DNA of 64,000 bases from Polyangiaceae bacterium (GTDB lineage Bacteria; Myxococcota_A; Polyangia; Polyangiales; Polyangiaceae). This document shows, piece after piece, positions 48,687-56,511 of the stretch; within the stretch, counting starts at the first letter, position 1; each line of letters opens with the position of its first letter. The position numbers were made by a program, and so were the translations under genes. Where the stretch lies: the NCBI GenBank assembly GCA_041389725.1, contig JAWKRG010000002.1:62001-126000 (forward strand). Direction: 5' to 3'. The notes under the pieces are model-generated. The model was not told the DNA's origin and did not search any database. It worked only from the letters and a program-made list of their open reading frames with translations.

Positions 48687-49292
48687 ATGGAGTCCCGAGT
48701 TTCCGCTGTGGAGCGCAAAAAGGCCGACAAGCGTCGCCGTCTGCTCGACGCTGCGCTGCGCCTGTTCGCCGAACGCGGCTTCCACGGCACAGCCGTCCCC
48801 CTGGTGGCAAAGGAAGCCGGCGTGAGCCCAGGCTCCGTCTACCGCTTCTTCGAGAGCAAAGAAGCCCTCGTGAATGCGGTGTTCCAGCAATCCAAGCGCG
48901 CCCTCGGAGCCGCGCTGGCGGACGTGGATCTTTCCCGCCCGTCGAAGGCGACCTTCGACGAGCTGTGGGCAAGGCTGCTGCGGTTCGCTCGAGAGCAGCC
49001 CACGGCCTTCCATTTCTTGGAGCTGCAGGATCACGCGCCCTATCTGGACGAGGACAGCAAGAGCCTCGAGCTGACGGTGCTGGCGCCGATCGCGGCGGCC
49101 TGCAGTGAGCTACAGCGCTCGGGCGAACTCGACGACCGCGTGTCGGTGGAAGTCGTGCTCGCCTTCGTGTGGGGAGCCTTCGTCGGCTTGTTCAAGGCCG
49201 AACGCCACGGCTACCTCACCCTCGACGATTCGCAGGTCGCGCAAGCGCGCGACGCGTGCTTTCACGCCTTCAAAAGACAGGAGACCCCATGA
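48687..49292 (+). CDS. TetR family transcriptional regulator
   Basis: This regulator is about 201 aa. The helix-turn-helix lies at residues 12-55: KKADKRRRLLDAALRLFAERGFHGTAV in its usual place, then VAKEAGVSPGSVYRFFESKEALVNAVF. The ligand domain (THALAR-like end VVLAFVWGAFVGLFKAERHGYL) is of the AcrR type. ATG 48687 follows a perfect palindrome; TTG 48684 would overlap it. The stop overlaps the next ATG (ATGA), so it is co-transcribed with the conserved protein at 49289 and the SDR at 49872, which are likely under its own control. The near-identical site at 46763 suggests it also acts on the cyclase operon. Confidence 0.9.
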   Translation: MESRVSAVERKKADKRRRLLDAALRLFAERGFHGTAVPLVAKEAGVSPGSVYRFFESKEALVNAVFQQSKRALGAALADVDLSRPSKATFDELWARLLRFAREQPTAFHFLELQDHAPYLDEDSKSLELTVLAPIAAACSELQRSGELDDRVSVEVVLAFVWGAFVGLFKAERHGYLTLDDSQVAQARDACFHAFKRQETP

Positions 49293-49879
49293 CCGTCCAA
49301 GCCGCAACCCCTTCCACCACTACCTCCGTGCCGCACCCTCGCGCGGAGCGCGCGGCGAAAGCCGCGAGCTACGACCTCGACTCCCTCAACGCGCTGACGT
49401 CGCCAGAGCTCGAGGCCGTCTACCGCGCTGGCTCGCTGCCTTCACACTTCGAGCTACTCGACGGACACCCGCGCGGACGCATGCTGGCCGTGCGTGGCCT
49501 CGAAGAGCGCGGCGTGCGCTCGCCCCTGCGCGGCTTCGCGGCGGCCACCGCATTTCCCTGGGGAGGAAAGAGCTTTCAAGCGCTGACGCGCGACACGGGC
49601 ACGGGCATCAACCGGGTGCACCTTTTCGGGCGGCACCAGCTGTTTCCCTTCCACACACGCGTTGACCGCTCGCGGATCGACGGCGCGCCAGCGGTGTTCC
49701 TCGACTACGATCTGGCCGACAATCCCGGCTTGATTCGCAAGATCCACGACGAGATCCGCGAAGTCTCGCCAGGCCTTTTCCTTGGCCCGGCCATGTGGAA
49801 GCGCCGCGGCGACGAAGCTTTGGTGCTCTGGTTTGCCTTGGACACGCGCGAGCAGGCGCAGGCCATCGGCGATGTCTGA
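49289..49879 (+). CDS. Conserved hypothetical protein in TetR-SDR operon
   Basis: This 196-aa soluble protein starts at ATG 49289, overlapping TetR. Conserved-looking blocks are LTSPELEAVYRAGSLP, ELLDGHPRGRMLAV, FPWGGKSFQAL, NRVHLFGRHQLFPFHTRV, PAVFLDYDLADNPGLIRKIHDEIREVSPGLFLGPAMW and LVLWFALDT. The last block suggests a ligand-binding fold seen in proteins next to SDRs and steroid-like catabolic genes, but I cannot name a family. It overlaps the SDR gene by 8 bp. Together they may form a small TetR-controlled unit for a lipophilic substrate. It shares a weak overall pattern with the protein at 20786. Confidence 0.75.
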   Translation: MTVQAATPSTTTSVPHPRAERAAKAASYDLDSLNALTSPELEAVYRAGSLPSHFELLDGHPRGRMLAVRGLEERGVRSPLRGFAAATAFPWGGKSFQALTRDTGTGINRVHLFGRHQLFPFHTRVDRSRIDGAPAVFLDYDLADNPGLIRKIHDEIREVSPGLFLGPAMWKRRGDEALVLWFALDTREQAQAIGDV

Positions 49880-50648
49880 GTTTGGGCACCTGTTGGTCAC
49901 CGGTGCAGCTGGGGCCATCGGCTCTGCGCTCGCCCACGCCCTCGCCAAGCGCTACCCAAATGCGACGCTGACCCTCGTCGACGTCGACGCGACTCGACTC
50001 GGAGACGCCACCCACGCACTCGGTCACCGCGCCGCCGCGGCGTGCTGGGATCTATCTGAACCGAATGCCCTCGCTGCACAGCTCCGTGACGCAGTCGAGG
50101 CGCGGGGCCCCGTGGACATCCTGGTGAACTGCGCCGGAATCATGGAGGTGCAGCGGCTGAGCACCATGCCCTGGGACACGGCCAGCAAAGTGCTGACGGT
50201 GGATCTCGTGAGCCCGCTACGCCTGATGCAGCTCGTCGTGCCCGACATGGCGGAGCGCGGCAGTGGCATCGTGATCAATGTGAGCAGTCTCGCAGGCGTC
50301 ACGCCGCTGCGCGGTTGCAGCTACTACGGCGCGGCCAAAGCTGGCCTCGCGCAAGCGAGCGAGATCGCACGCATGGAGCTGGGCGCCCAGGGCGTGCAGG
50401 TACTCACCGTCTATCCCGGACCGGTGAGTTCCGATCTCGAGCGACGGGCGCGCGACCAATACCGCCCCTCCGCCGCGCGCGAGCGGATCCCCACGGGCAC
50501 GCCGACGGGACTTGCCGCTGCGGTGATCCGCGCTCTCGACCGCGGCGCACCCCGGGTCGTCTACCCGCAGCTCTTCGCGCCCGCGCGTCACGTGCCGACC
50601 CTGTCCGCAAAGGTCAGCGAGTGGCTCGGCCCCGAGCCCACCCTGTGA
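49872..50648 (+). CDS. SDR family oxidoreductase in TetR operon
   Basis: This 258-aa SDR starts at ATG 49872, overlapping the previous gene by 8 bp. Motifs are TGAAGAIG (cofactor loop), LVDVDATRLGD (Asp after beta-2 suggests NAD), NCAG in ILVNCAGIMEVQ, VSSLAGVTPL with the catalytic Ser, and YYGAAKAGL with Tyr and Lys. The C-terminus (PGPVSSDLERRARDQYRP, PRVVYPQLFAPARHVP) is that of the classical SDRs acting on lipids or ketones. The substrate is unknown. Its stop codon is followed directly by repeat array C. Confidence 0.9.
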   Translation: MSEFGHLLVTGAAGAIGSALAHALAKRYPNATLTLVDVDATRLGDATHALGHRAAAACWDLSEPNALAAQLRDAVEARGPVDILVNCAGIMEVQRLSTMPWDTASKVLTVDLVSPLRLMQLVVPDMAERGSGIVINVSSLAGVTPLRGCSYYGAAKAGLAQASEIARMELGAQGVQVLTVYPGPVSSDLERRARDQYRPSAARERIPTGTPTGLAAAVIRALDRGAPRVVYPQLFAPARHVPTLSAKVSEWLGPEPTL

Positions 50649-50650
50649 AA

Positions 50651-50692
50651 ACGACCCGGGTTGAAACGACCCGGGTTGAAACGACCCGGGTT
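50651..50692 (+). repeat. Array C of the dispersed 15-bp repeat family
   Basis: Two full units ACGACCCGGGTTGAA and a third ending TTG lie head to tail, starting 2 bp after the SDR stop codon. The central base is G throughout, whereas it is A/A/T in array B and T in array D. Each array is thus nearly homogeneous, as expected from local expansion. Confidence 0.9.
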
Positions 50693-50777
50693 GCTGCGCT
50701 CCTGCTGCGTGCGCCACCGGAGGAAATCCCACGATCTCACGCACGAACGCAACGGGCGGGAGGCGGTTCGCCGCGGC

Positions 50778-50797
50778 GCCGAGGGTCGAGACCCAAC
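50778..50797. repeat. 20-nt element shared with 17511-17530
   Basis: GCCGAGGGTCGAGACCCAAC occurs here and at 17511-17530, in both cases near a 15-bp repeat array. It contains the inverted repeat GGGTC-GA-GACCC. A shorter inverted match (TTGGGTCTCGAC) lies at 52866-52877. Function is unknown. Confidence 0.7.
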
Positions 50798-50823
50798 CCA
50801 CAAGACCTTGACACTCAGCCAAG

Positions 50824-50840
50824 AGTGAATACTATTCACT
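50824..50840. promoter_or_regulatory. Palindromic operator before second TetR gene
   Basis: AGTGAATA-C-TATTCACT is a perfect 17-bp palindrome ending 6 bp before ATG 50847, in the position of an autoregulatory TetR operator. It is AT-rich against GC-rich surroundings and differs in sequence from the 48663 site, so the two TetR proteins should have separate targets. Confidence 0.7.
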
Positions 50841-50846
50841 TTAGTG

Positions 50847-51617
50847 ATGGACGTTCACTCCGAGACTCGGCGCCGTAGCCGCAAGGCCGAGCGCCGGGCG
50901 CGGCTACTCGAGGGGGCTCGCAAGATCGTCGCCGAGGAGGGCGTCGACGCGCTGACCCTGGGGCGCCTCGCGCGCGACTTCGATCTCGTGCCGGCGGCGC
51001 TCTATCGCTACTTCGCGTCGAAGGATGCGCTGATCGCGGAACTGCAGCGCCACACGCTCGAAGCGCTGCACCCCCGCTTCCTCGCCGCAGTGACCCCCCC
51101 GGACGCGCCGAACGGCGTGCCCGCTCCGAACGGCGCACCGAACGGCAAGACCGCACCGAACCACGAGACCGCACCGAACCACGAGCGCGCTGCGAACCAC
51201 GATGCGCTCGCTGCGCTGTTGCGCGCGGGCGACTTCTACCTCGCGCTGCCGCAGACGGACCCTGAGGCATATCGCCTGATCACCGCCCTGATCGGCGATC
51301 CGCGGCCGCTGGTCTCGGACGCCGAAGCGCGCGTGACCGCGCCCGCACTGATGGCGTTTCTCAACGACGTGCAACAGTTGCTCGCCCGCGCGCGACGCGA
51401 GGGCACCCTCACCCCCGGAAGCGACATGCAGCGCGCACTCGTGCTGTGGGCATCGCTACAAGGAGTGTGTCAGCTCGGCAAGCTGGCGCGCTTCGATCGA
51501 GCCACCTTCGACGTGACGGCCCTCGGCCGCCATAGCCTGGACACGCTACTGATGGGCTGGGGGGCGACGCACGAAGCGCTCGCCAGCACGCGCACGCACT
51601 CGTGCGCAGAAAGCTAG
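50847..51617 (+). CDS. TetR family regulator with internal Asn/Pro repeat insert
   Basis: This is a 256-aa regulator (GTG 50844 is alternative). The N-terminal helix-turn-helix is at residues 10-55 (RKAERRARLLEGARKIVAEEG, LGRLARDFDLVPAALYRYFASKDALIAEL). Residues about 80-110 are an unusual insert (DAPNGVPAPNGAPNGKTAPNHETAPNHERAANH), encoded by short direct repeats, between the DNA-binding part and the ligand domain. The C-terminal domain (YRLITALIGDPRPLVS, LVLWASLQGVCQLGKLARFD) is a typical TetR_C. The gene is followed 8 bp later by a fatty-acid-hydroxylase-like gene, its likely target. Confidence 0.88.
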   Translation: MDVHSETRRRSRKAERRARLLEGARKIVAEEGVDALTLGRLARDFDLVPAALYRYFASKDALIAELQRHTLEALHPRFLAAVTPPDAPNGVPAPNGAPNGKTAPNHETAPNHERAANHDALAALLRAGDFYLALPQTDPEAYRLITALIGDPRPLVSDAEARVTAPALMAFLNDVQQLLARARREGTLTPGSDMQRALVLWASLQGVCQLGKLARFDRATFDVTALGRHSLDTLLMGWGATHEALASTRTHSCAES

Positions 51618-51625
51618 AGGACGCC

Positions 51626-52222
51626 ATGTTGATGTCACCCGTCGCCTTCGCTTTGGGCGCTGCCACCTGGAGCTTCGCCGAATACAGCCTGCATCGCTTC
51701 GTCGGCCACGGACCGCGCGCGAGCAAACGCGGCGGCTCCCGCGGTCTGCTCGACGGAGATTTCGGCAGCGAGCACCAGGCGCACCACAGCGACACGCGCT
51801 ACTTCACGCCCACCGCACACAAGGCGCGAGCCGCCGCCCTGGTCGTGCCCGCGATCGGCGCCCTCGGCAGTTTCTTGGTCGGTCCGCGTCGCGGCATTTC
51901 CTTCGCCCTCGGGTTCGGCCTGGCCTATGCGGGCTACGAGGTGGAGCATCGGCGCGTGCACACCCACGCGCCACGTGGGCCGTATACGCGCTGGAGCCGT
52001 CGCCACCACTTGGCGCACCACTTCACGAATCCGCACCTGAACCACGGCGTGACCAGTCCGCTGTGGGACCACGTGTTCGGCACCTATCTGCCACCCGGCA
52101 AGGTGCGCGTTCCCCGCCGTCACGTCCCGGATTGGCTGCTCGATGCGGAAGGCAACGTCAAAGCGGAGTATGCTGACGACTACGAGCTACCCCCGCGTGC
52201 CGCCGCCAACATCGCCGCCTGA
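51626..52222 (+). CDS. Fatty acid hydroxylase/sterol desaturase superfamily protein
   Basis: This 198-aa membrane enzyme starts at ATG 51626, with AGAGG ahead. The histidine clusters that bind the di-iron centre are visible: HRFVGH (about residue 24), SEHQAHH (about 50), EHRRVHTH (about 105) and RRHHLAHHFTNPHLNHG (about 125). Two hydrophobic segments frame them (AFALGAATWSFAEYSL and ALVVPAIGALGSFLVG). The family introduces hydroxyl groups or double bonds into lipids, carotenoids or sterols; the closest fit is the carotene or fatty-acid hydroxylase type. It sits right after the TetR gene, which likely controls it. Confidence 0.87.
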   Translation: MLMSPVAFALGAATWSFAEYSLHRFVGHGPRASKRGGSRGLLDGDFGSEHQAHHSDTRYFTPTAHKARAAALVVPAIGALGSFLVGPRRGISFALGFGLAYAGYEVEHRRVHTHAPRGPYTRWSRRHHLAHHFTNPHLNHGVTSPLWDHVFGTYLPPGKVRVPRRHVPDWLLDAEGNVKAEYADDYELPPRAAANIAA

Positions 52223-52277
52223 GTCTTCTGCACCGACGCGCCTCGGGCGACGTTTCGGTCTCGTCTCTGTCGCTGCG

Positions 52278-52820
52278 TTGATCGCGACGCTCCGACCTGA
52301 GCAGCGCTTCGGTGTCGCGCTGTTCGCCGCAGTGGTCGCCGCCTGTGGACCGACGCAACGGCCGACCCCGCGTGGCGGACCGATCGAGCCGCGGCCTGCC
52401 CCAAGCGCGTCTTTGCCTCCGCGTGCGGCCGATGCGGGCTCACAAGAGAGCGACGCGGCCGATGCGGGCGTCTCCGAAACAGGCGACGCGACGGCGGACG
52501 ATGGCGGCCGGGACATCTCCGAGCCCATGCCGACGCGCGATCCCTTCGCACCATCGACGGCCAAAGGCTGCCCGCAATTCGCACCGGGCGCGCTGTTCCC
52601 CTGGCGTCCGCTGCCCGAGTTGGTGGGACGCGACAAGGCGGCGATCATCGCCTGCTATGGTCCACCCCCGGATGCGAGCGCCAGCGTCTGGAGCTACCGG
52701 ACACCACGAGGCTGCGCCTACGAAAAGCTGGAGATCGAAATCACCTTCCAGGGCGGCGCGGTGGTTCGAGCACGCATGCGTGGCTTCGTCACCGGCCAGC
52801 ACTGCGAGTTGAACTACTGA
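52278..52820 (+). CDS. Small lipoprotein of unknown function
   Basis: This protein is about 180 aa. The start is uncertain. TTG 52278 gives a clean lipoprotein signal (RPEQRFGVALFAAVVAAC) after the previous gene, while ATG 52170 or 52143 would overlap that gene and place the lipobox too far in. The mature part begins with Pro/Ala/Asp-rich linker (AADAGSQESDAADAG), then a compact domain: CPQFAPGALFPWRPLPELVGRDKAAIIACYGPPPDASASVW and GCAYEKLEIEITFQGGAVVRARMRGF in sequence. This last domain resembles small outer-membrane assembly (SmpA-like) folds but is not identified. There is no enzyme motif. Confidence 0.62.
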   Translation: MIATLRPEQRFGVALFAAVVAACGPTQRPTPRGGPIEPRPAPSASLPPRAADAGSQESDAADAGVSETGDATADDGGRDISEPMPTRDPFAPSTAKGCPQFAPGALFPWRPLPELVGRDKAAIIACYGPPPDASASVWSYRTPRGCAYEKLEIEITFQGGAVVRARMRGFVTGQHCELNY

Positions 52821-52893
52821 CGTTCCTCCACGACCTGCTTCCCTCGACTACTGAGGTTATTTGGTTTGGGTCTCGACGCGCGCCGACTTGCCC

Positions 52894-53046
52894 GTCGCCT
52901 CCCACGAAGTTCGTCGCGCTCGCCCGCTACGCTTGGCGTCGCCTCCCACGAAGTTCGTCGCGCTCGCGCGATTCGATTTCCGTCGCGCCCCGGGATGCCC
53001 AGCGTCTCCCCACGAGGCTCGCCGCGCTTCCCCGCTACGCCTAGCG
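52894..53046. repeat. 44-bp tandem repeat, three imperfect copies
   Basis: Copies begin at 52894 and 52938 (both GTCGCCTCCCACGAAGTTCG, 44-bp period), with a more diverged third at 53002 (GCGTCTCCCCACGAGGCTCG). The stretch fills most of the gap between the lipoprotein gene and greB, and has no gene. Confidence 0.75.
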
Positions 53047-53078
53047 ACGCGCGCCGCCGTGCCCGCGCGCTCCCTGCA

Positions 53079-53546
53079 TCAATCGTAGGAGATCGTCAGG
53101 ATCTCGATGTCGATCTCGCCCGCGGGGCGCCGAACGGTCACCACATCGCCGACGCGCTTCTTCATCAGCGCGTGGCCCAGGGGCGATTTGAAGGAAAGTA
53201 GCCCTCTGCCGGGATCGGCTTCATCGGGCCCCACCAACGTGTATTCGCTCTGCTTGCCGTTCTCGTCTTCGACCTTCACTCGCGCGCCGAAGTAGACGAT
53301 GCTCGTGTTGCGCGCTTCGTCCGCCACCACCACTGCAGAATCGAGGCGCTTCGTCAGGAAGCGAATGCGCCGGTCGATTTCGCGCAGACGCTTCTTGCCG
53401 TAGATGTACTCGGCGTTTTCACTGCGATCGCCCTGCGCCGCGGCGTCCTGCACCTCCTGCACGACCTTGGGGCGCTCTTTCGTCGCGAGCTGGTTGAGCT
53501 CATCGGCGAGTTTCTTGTGACCGCTGCGGGTGAGATAGGTAGCCAT
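53079..53546 (-). CDS. greB: Transcription elongation factor GreB-type cleavage factor
   Basis: This 155-aa protein matches the GreA/GreB fold. The N-terminal coiled coil (YLTRSGHKKLADELNQLATKERPKVVQEVQDAA) carries the tip acidic residues in QGDRSENAEY. The GreB-typical YGKKRLREIDRRIRFLTKRLD follows, which separates it from GreA. The C-terminal FKBP-like domain is YFGARVKVEDENG, TLVGPDEADPGRGLLSFKSPLG and VGDVVTVRRPAGEIDIEIL. It rescues backtracked RNA polymerase by stimulating transcript cleavage. It stands alone, divergent from 53666. Confidence 0.92.
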   Translation of the reverse strand: MATYLTRSGHKKLADELNQLATKERPKVVQEVQDAAAQGDRSENAEYIYGKKRLREIDRRIRFLTKRLDSAVVVADEARNTSIVYFGARVKVEDENGKQSEYTLVGPDEADPGRGLLSFKSPLGHALMKKRVGDVVTVRRPAGEIDIEILTISYD

Positions 53547-53665
53547 GGCTCGAAGGATGGAGGGCGCGTCTGGTTAGGCGCCTGGAATAGCTCGGAGGCG
53601 GCAGTTCATAGCAGAGCTGCCGCAATATTTCCCGACTCGTGGCCAGCCGGGGTAGAACCCGGAGC

Positions 53666-55099
53666 ATGGCCGGCGGTCGCAGGAAAGTCGTCCTCATTGG
53701 GCTCGCCTTCGTTGTGGGTGCGCTCATCGCGGCTGGCGTCGCGGGCTGGCTCACCCTGCCCGGCTACTTGAAGAAGCGCATCGTAGCCGAGGCCGATGCT
53801 CGAGGCATTCAGTTGGAGCCCGGTGCAATCCAGGTGGGTTTCGGCTGGGCCACAGTCAGTGATGCGCGCTTTCGCTTGAAGGGCGTGCAGGGCCTGGTCG
53901 GTTCCGCCAAGAGCATCGAGGTTCGCTTGAACTGGCTCGAGCCCAAAGGCGTGTTGGCGACCGACGTGACGCTGGACACGGCGGGCTCGGCGGGCCTCTT
54001 GGCGTTGGAGATCTCGACTTGGGCCAAGAACTACCCTCGCACCTTGCGCCTGCCAGCGCAGGCGAAGAACATCGCGCTGACCTGGCGCGAGCGCGTGAGT
54101 GAAAAGCCTTGGCTCGAAGTCGCTGGCGCTGAAGTCGCACCGCAAAAGGGAGGCGCGGTGTTCCGCGCCGAAGCCGCGACCTTCGCCGGCAAACCCCTGG
54201 GGCAAATCGCCGCGTCCTGGAGCAGCGACGACGCGGTGGTCGGGCTCGGATTCGGAGAGGCCGATCCGAATCACGCGCCCGTGCGCATCAGCGTCGAGCA
54301 CGCACTCACGCAGCCGAGGGCGAAGATTGAGCTGCGTCCGGTGAAGGCCGAAGAGCTCGCCGGCCCCTTGGGTGTGGAGTTTCCGATCGAGAACGTAACC
54401 GTCAGCGGCAAAGTGCAGCTCGACCTGCCCAAGACACTCGAAGTCGGCGAAGTGACGGGCACGCTCAACGTGAAGCTCGACGGCTACGTGCCGCCTCACC
54501 CGCGCGAGCTCGACGGCATCGTCTTCGGCAAGGTCACGACCTTCGACAGCAAGCTACGCCTGAACGCCGCGCGCACTCGCTTGGAGCTCACTGAGTCCAA
54601 GGTGAAAGCGGGCGCCTTCGCACTCGGGGGCAGCGGCGTGATCGAACGCGCCGAGACCCACGCCACCCTCAGCCTGGACTTGAGCGGCCAGCTCGCCTGC
54701 ACCACCCTGGCCGGCGCCGCGGCCGAGTCCTACTTGGGGCAGACCTTGGGCAAGCTCGCGGGCGCCCTCGCCAAGGCTGCGATGAAGGGCAGCGTGGGCG
54801 TCATCGTCAAGATCCGCGCGGACTCGCGCAAGCTGAAAGAAGCCCAGGTGCTGCGCACGATCGGGATCGGCTGCGGTCTCAAGCCGTTGCCCTTGCCGGA
54901 GATCGAGATCGCGGGGATGAAACTGCCGAAAGAGCTACCCACGGACTTGAGCAAGCTGCCGCCCCTGCCGAGCGGCTTGCCCGCGCTGCCCAGCGCGCTC
55001 CCCGGCCTGCCCATCCCGAAGATCGAGGTCGAGACACCCGCGCCCAAGCCCGCCCCCAAGCCAACGCCGCCTCCTTCGCCCGCGCCGAAGAGCAGTTAG
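53666..55099 (+). CDS. Membrane-anchored AsmA/GspN-like envelope protein
   Basis: This 477-aa protein starts at ATG 53666. One N-terminal TM (VVLIGLAFVVGALIAAGVAGWL) is followed by a periplasmic beta-rich body (VGFGWATVSDARFRLKGVQGLVG, KSIEVRLNWLEPKGVLATDVTLD, GKVQLDLPKTLEVGEVTGTLNVKLDG). This layout and the inner-to-outer ladder of strands resemble AsmA/GspN-type proteins, which bridge the envelope or support secretion. No type II secretion genes are near, so I keep the AsmA-like label general. The C-terminus is a Leu/Pro-rich stretch (LPPLPSGLPALPSALPGLP) and a Pro/Ala/Lys tail. Confidence 0.65.
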   Translation: MAGGRRKVVLIGLAFVVGALIAAGVAGWLTLPGYLKKRIVAEADARGIQLEPGAIQVGFGWATVSDARFRLKGVQGLVGSAKSIEVRLNWLEPKGVLATDVTLDTAGSAGLLALEISTWAKNYPRTLRLPAQAKNIALTWRERVSEKPWLEVAGAEVAPQKGGAVFRAEAATFAGKPLGQIAASWSSDDAVVGLGFGEADPNHAPVRISVEHALTQPRAKIELRPVKAEELAGPLGVEFPIENVTVSGKVQLDLPKTLEVGEVTGTLNVKLDGYVPPHPRELDGIVFGKVTTFDSKLRLNAARTRLELTESKVKAGAFALGGSGVIERAETHATLSLDLSGQLACTTLAGAAAESYLGQTLGKLAGALAKAAMKGSVGVIVKIRADSRKLKEAQVLRTIGIGCGLKPLPLPEIEIAGMKLPKELPTDLSKLPPLPSGLPALPSALPGLPIPKIEVETPAPKPAPKPTPPPSPAPKSS

Positions 55100-55102
55100 G
55101 TC

Positions 55103-55314
55103 GAAGAAGAAGAAAGAGTTCACGGGAAGGTCGGAAGCTCGGAAGGGGTGGGAATGTTCCCTTCCTCTCAGCTTCCGACCTTCCGAGCTTCCTGTGCTCT
55201 CCCTGATTGAAGAAGAAGAAAGAGTTCACAGGAAGGTCGGAAGCTCGGAAGGAGTGGGGATTGATCTCCCTTCCTCTCACCTTCCGCCCTTCCGAGCTTC
55301 CTGTGCTCTCTCCT
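55103..55314. terminator. Tandem pair of long hairpins between convergent genes
   Basis: Two copies of a 106-bp unit start at 55103 and 55209 (both GAAGAAGAAGAAAGAGTTCAC). Each forms a stem: in copy 1, GGAAGCTCGGAAGG (55133-55146) pairs with CCTTCCGAGCTTCC (55179-55192). GGAAGGTCGGAAGCT can instead pair with AGCTTCCGACCTTCC, so two registers are possible. Position between converging genes suggests termination. Confidence 0.65.
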
Positions 55315-55331
55315 CTGATTCCAGTAGCGGG

Positions 55332-56435
55332 TCAGCGCTGCGCCCAGCTGTGCGCGGCGCTTTCGTAGGCGCGGCGGATGGCGGCGCAGTGCGCTGCCAG
55401 GCGAGGCAATTCGTGGAGGCCGAGGGCTTGCGGGCCGTCACAGAGCGCCGTGGCCGGTGCGGGATGAAAATCGACGAGCACCTGCGTGGCACCAGCGATG
55501 ATGCCCTGGCTGATGACGTGGACGATGTCCGGAACGCCGTCGGGACCCGCGTCACGGCGACCGACGGAATGGGACGGATCGATGCAGACGGGAAGGCGCG
55601 TGAGCCTTCGCACGACGGGGACGTGGGCGAAGTCCACCAAGTTGCGATGCGGATCCCCCAAGTGCGTCTTCACGCCGCGCAGGCAAAAGACGATGTTGGG
55701 GTTGCCTTCGCTCGCTACGTACTCGCAAGCGTTGAGGGACTCTTCCAGGGTGATGCCCATGCCGCGCTTGAACAGCACCGGAAAGCGCTTCTGCTGACCG
55801 ACTTGCTTCAAGAGCTCGAAGTTCTGTGCGTTGCGCGTGCCAACTTGCAGCATCACCCCCGTCGGATCGCCGGCCGCAGCGAGAGCGTCGTTGATCTCCT
55901 CGATCTGTCGGGCGTCCGTGACCTCCATGCTGATCACGCGAATGCCGTGGCGGCCCGCAGCTTCGAACACCCAGGGTAGGCAGTCCTTGCCCAATCCCTG
56001 AAAGTCGTAGGGGCTGGTGCGCGGCTTGTAGGCGCCCATGCGCGTCGTAGTCACCCCGGCGCCAGAGAGCGCAGCCATCATCGCTTCCACGTTTTCGCGC
56101 GTGTCCACCGCGCAGAGGCCAGCAAAGAGGTTCACCGAGGCATCGTCGAAGCGCACGCCCTCGTATTCGAACCCACTCGTCTCTTGGCTCTGATCGTGGC
56201 GGCCGATGAGGCGATACTTCGTGGAGACGCGCACGACGCGCACGACGCCGGGCAAGGACTCGAACTCGCTGCTGGGCACTTGACGCGTCTGGCCCACGAG
56301 ATGCACTTCCGTGACCGTCTCGCGCGACCCTTCGAACACGTGACGCTTGGGCGTGATGCCGTCGTGACGCAAAGCGACGCTTTCGACGGCGCGAAGCTGC
56401 GTCTCGTCAGCGCCGGGGGCCAGAATGATGATCAT
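55332..56435 (-). CDS. 3-deoxy-7-phosphoheptulonate (DAHP) synthase, AroF type
   Basis: This 367-aa enzyme has a ferredoxin-like N-domain (residues 1-75) and a TIM barrel of the type I-beta/KDPG-like DAHP synthases. Signature motifs are MGAYKPRTSPYDFQGLG (phosphate and metal loop), VTDARQIEEI, QVGTRNAQNFELLKQVG, PVLFKRGMG and IDPSHSVGRRD with metal ligands. The loop usually reading ILCERGIRTF is VFCLRGVKTH here, where Glu to Leu is a notable change. It condenses PEP and erythrose-4-phosphate as the first step to chorismate. It is monocistronic. Hairpins follow its 3' end. Confidence 0.87.
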   Translation of the reverse strand: MIIILAPGADETQLRAVESVALRHDGITPKRHVFEGSRETVTEVHLVGQTRQVPSSEFESLPGVVRVVRVSTKYRLIGRHDQSQETSGFEYEGVRFDDASVNLFAGLCAVDTRENVEAMMAALSGAGVTTTRMGAYKPRTSPYDFQGLGKDCLPWVFEAAGRHGIRVISMEVTDARQIEEINDALAAAGDPTGVMLQVGTRNAQNFELLKQVGQQKRFPVLFKRGMGITLEESLNACEYVASEGNPNIVFCLRGVKTHLGDPHRNLVDFAHVPVVRRLTRLPVCIDPSHSVGRRDAGPDGVPDIVHVISQGIIAGATQVLVDFHPAPATALCDGPQALGLHELPRLAAHCAAIRRAYESAAHSWAQR

Positions 56436-56511
56436 CGGGGCAGGGACGGTAGTCGCATTCGCTGGGTGCGACCAGTCCGAAGCGGGAGCAAGCGGCGGGG
56501 CCGCTGAGCGC

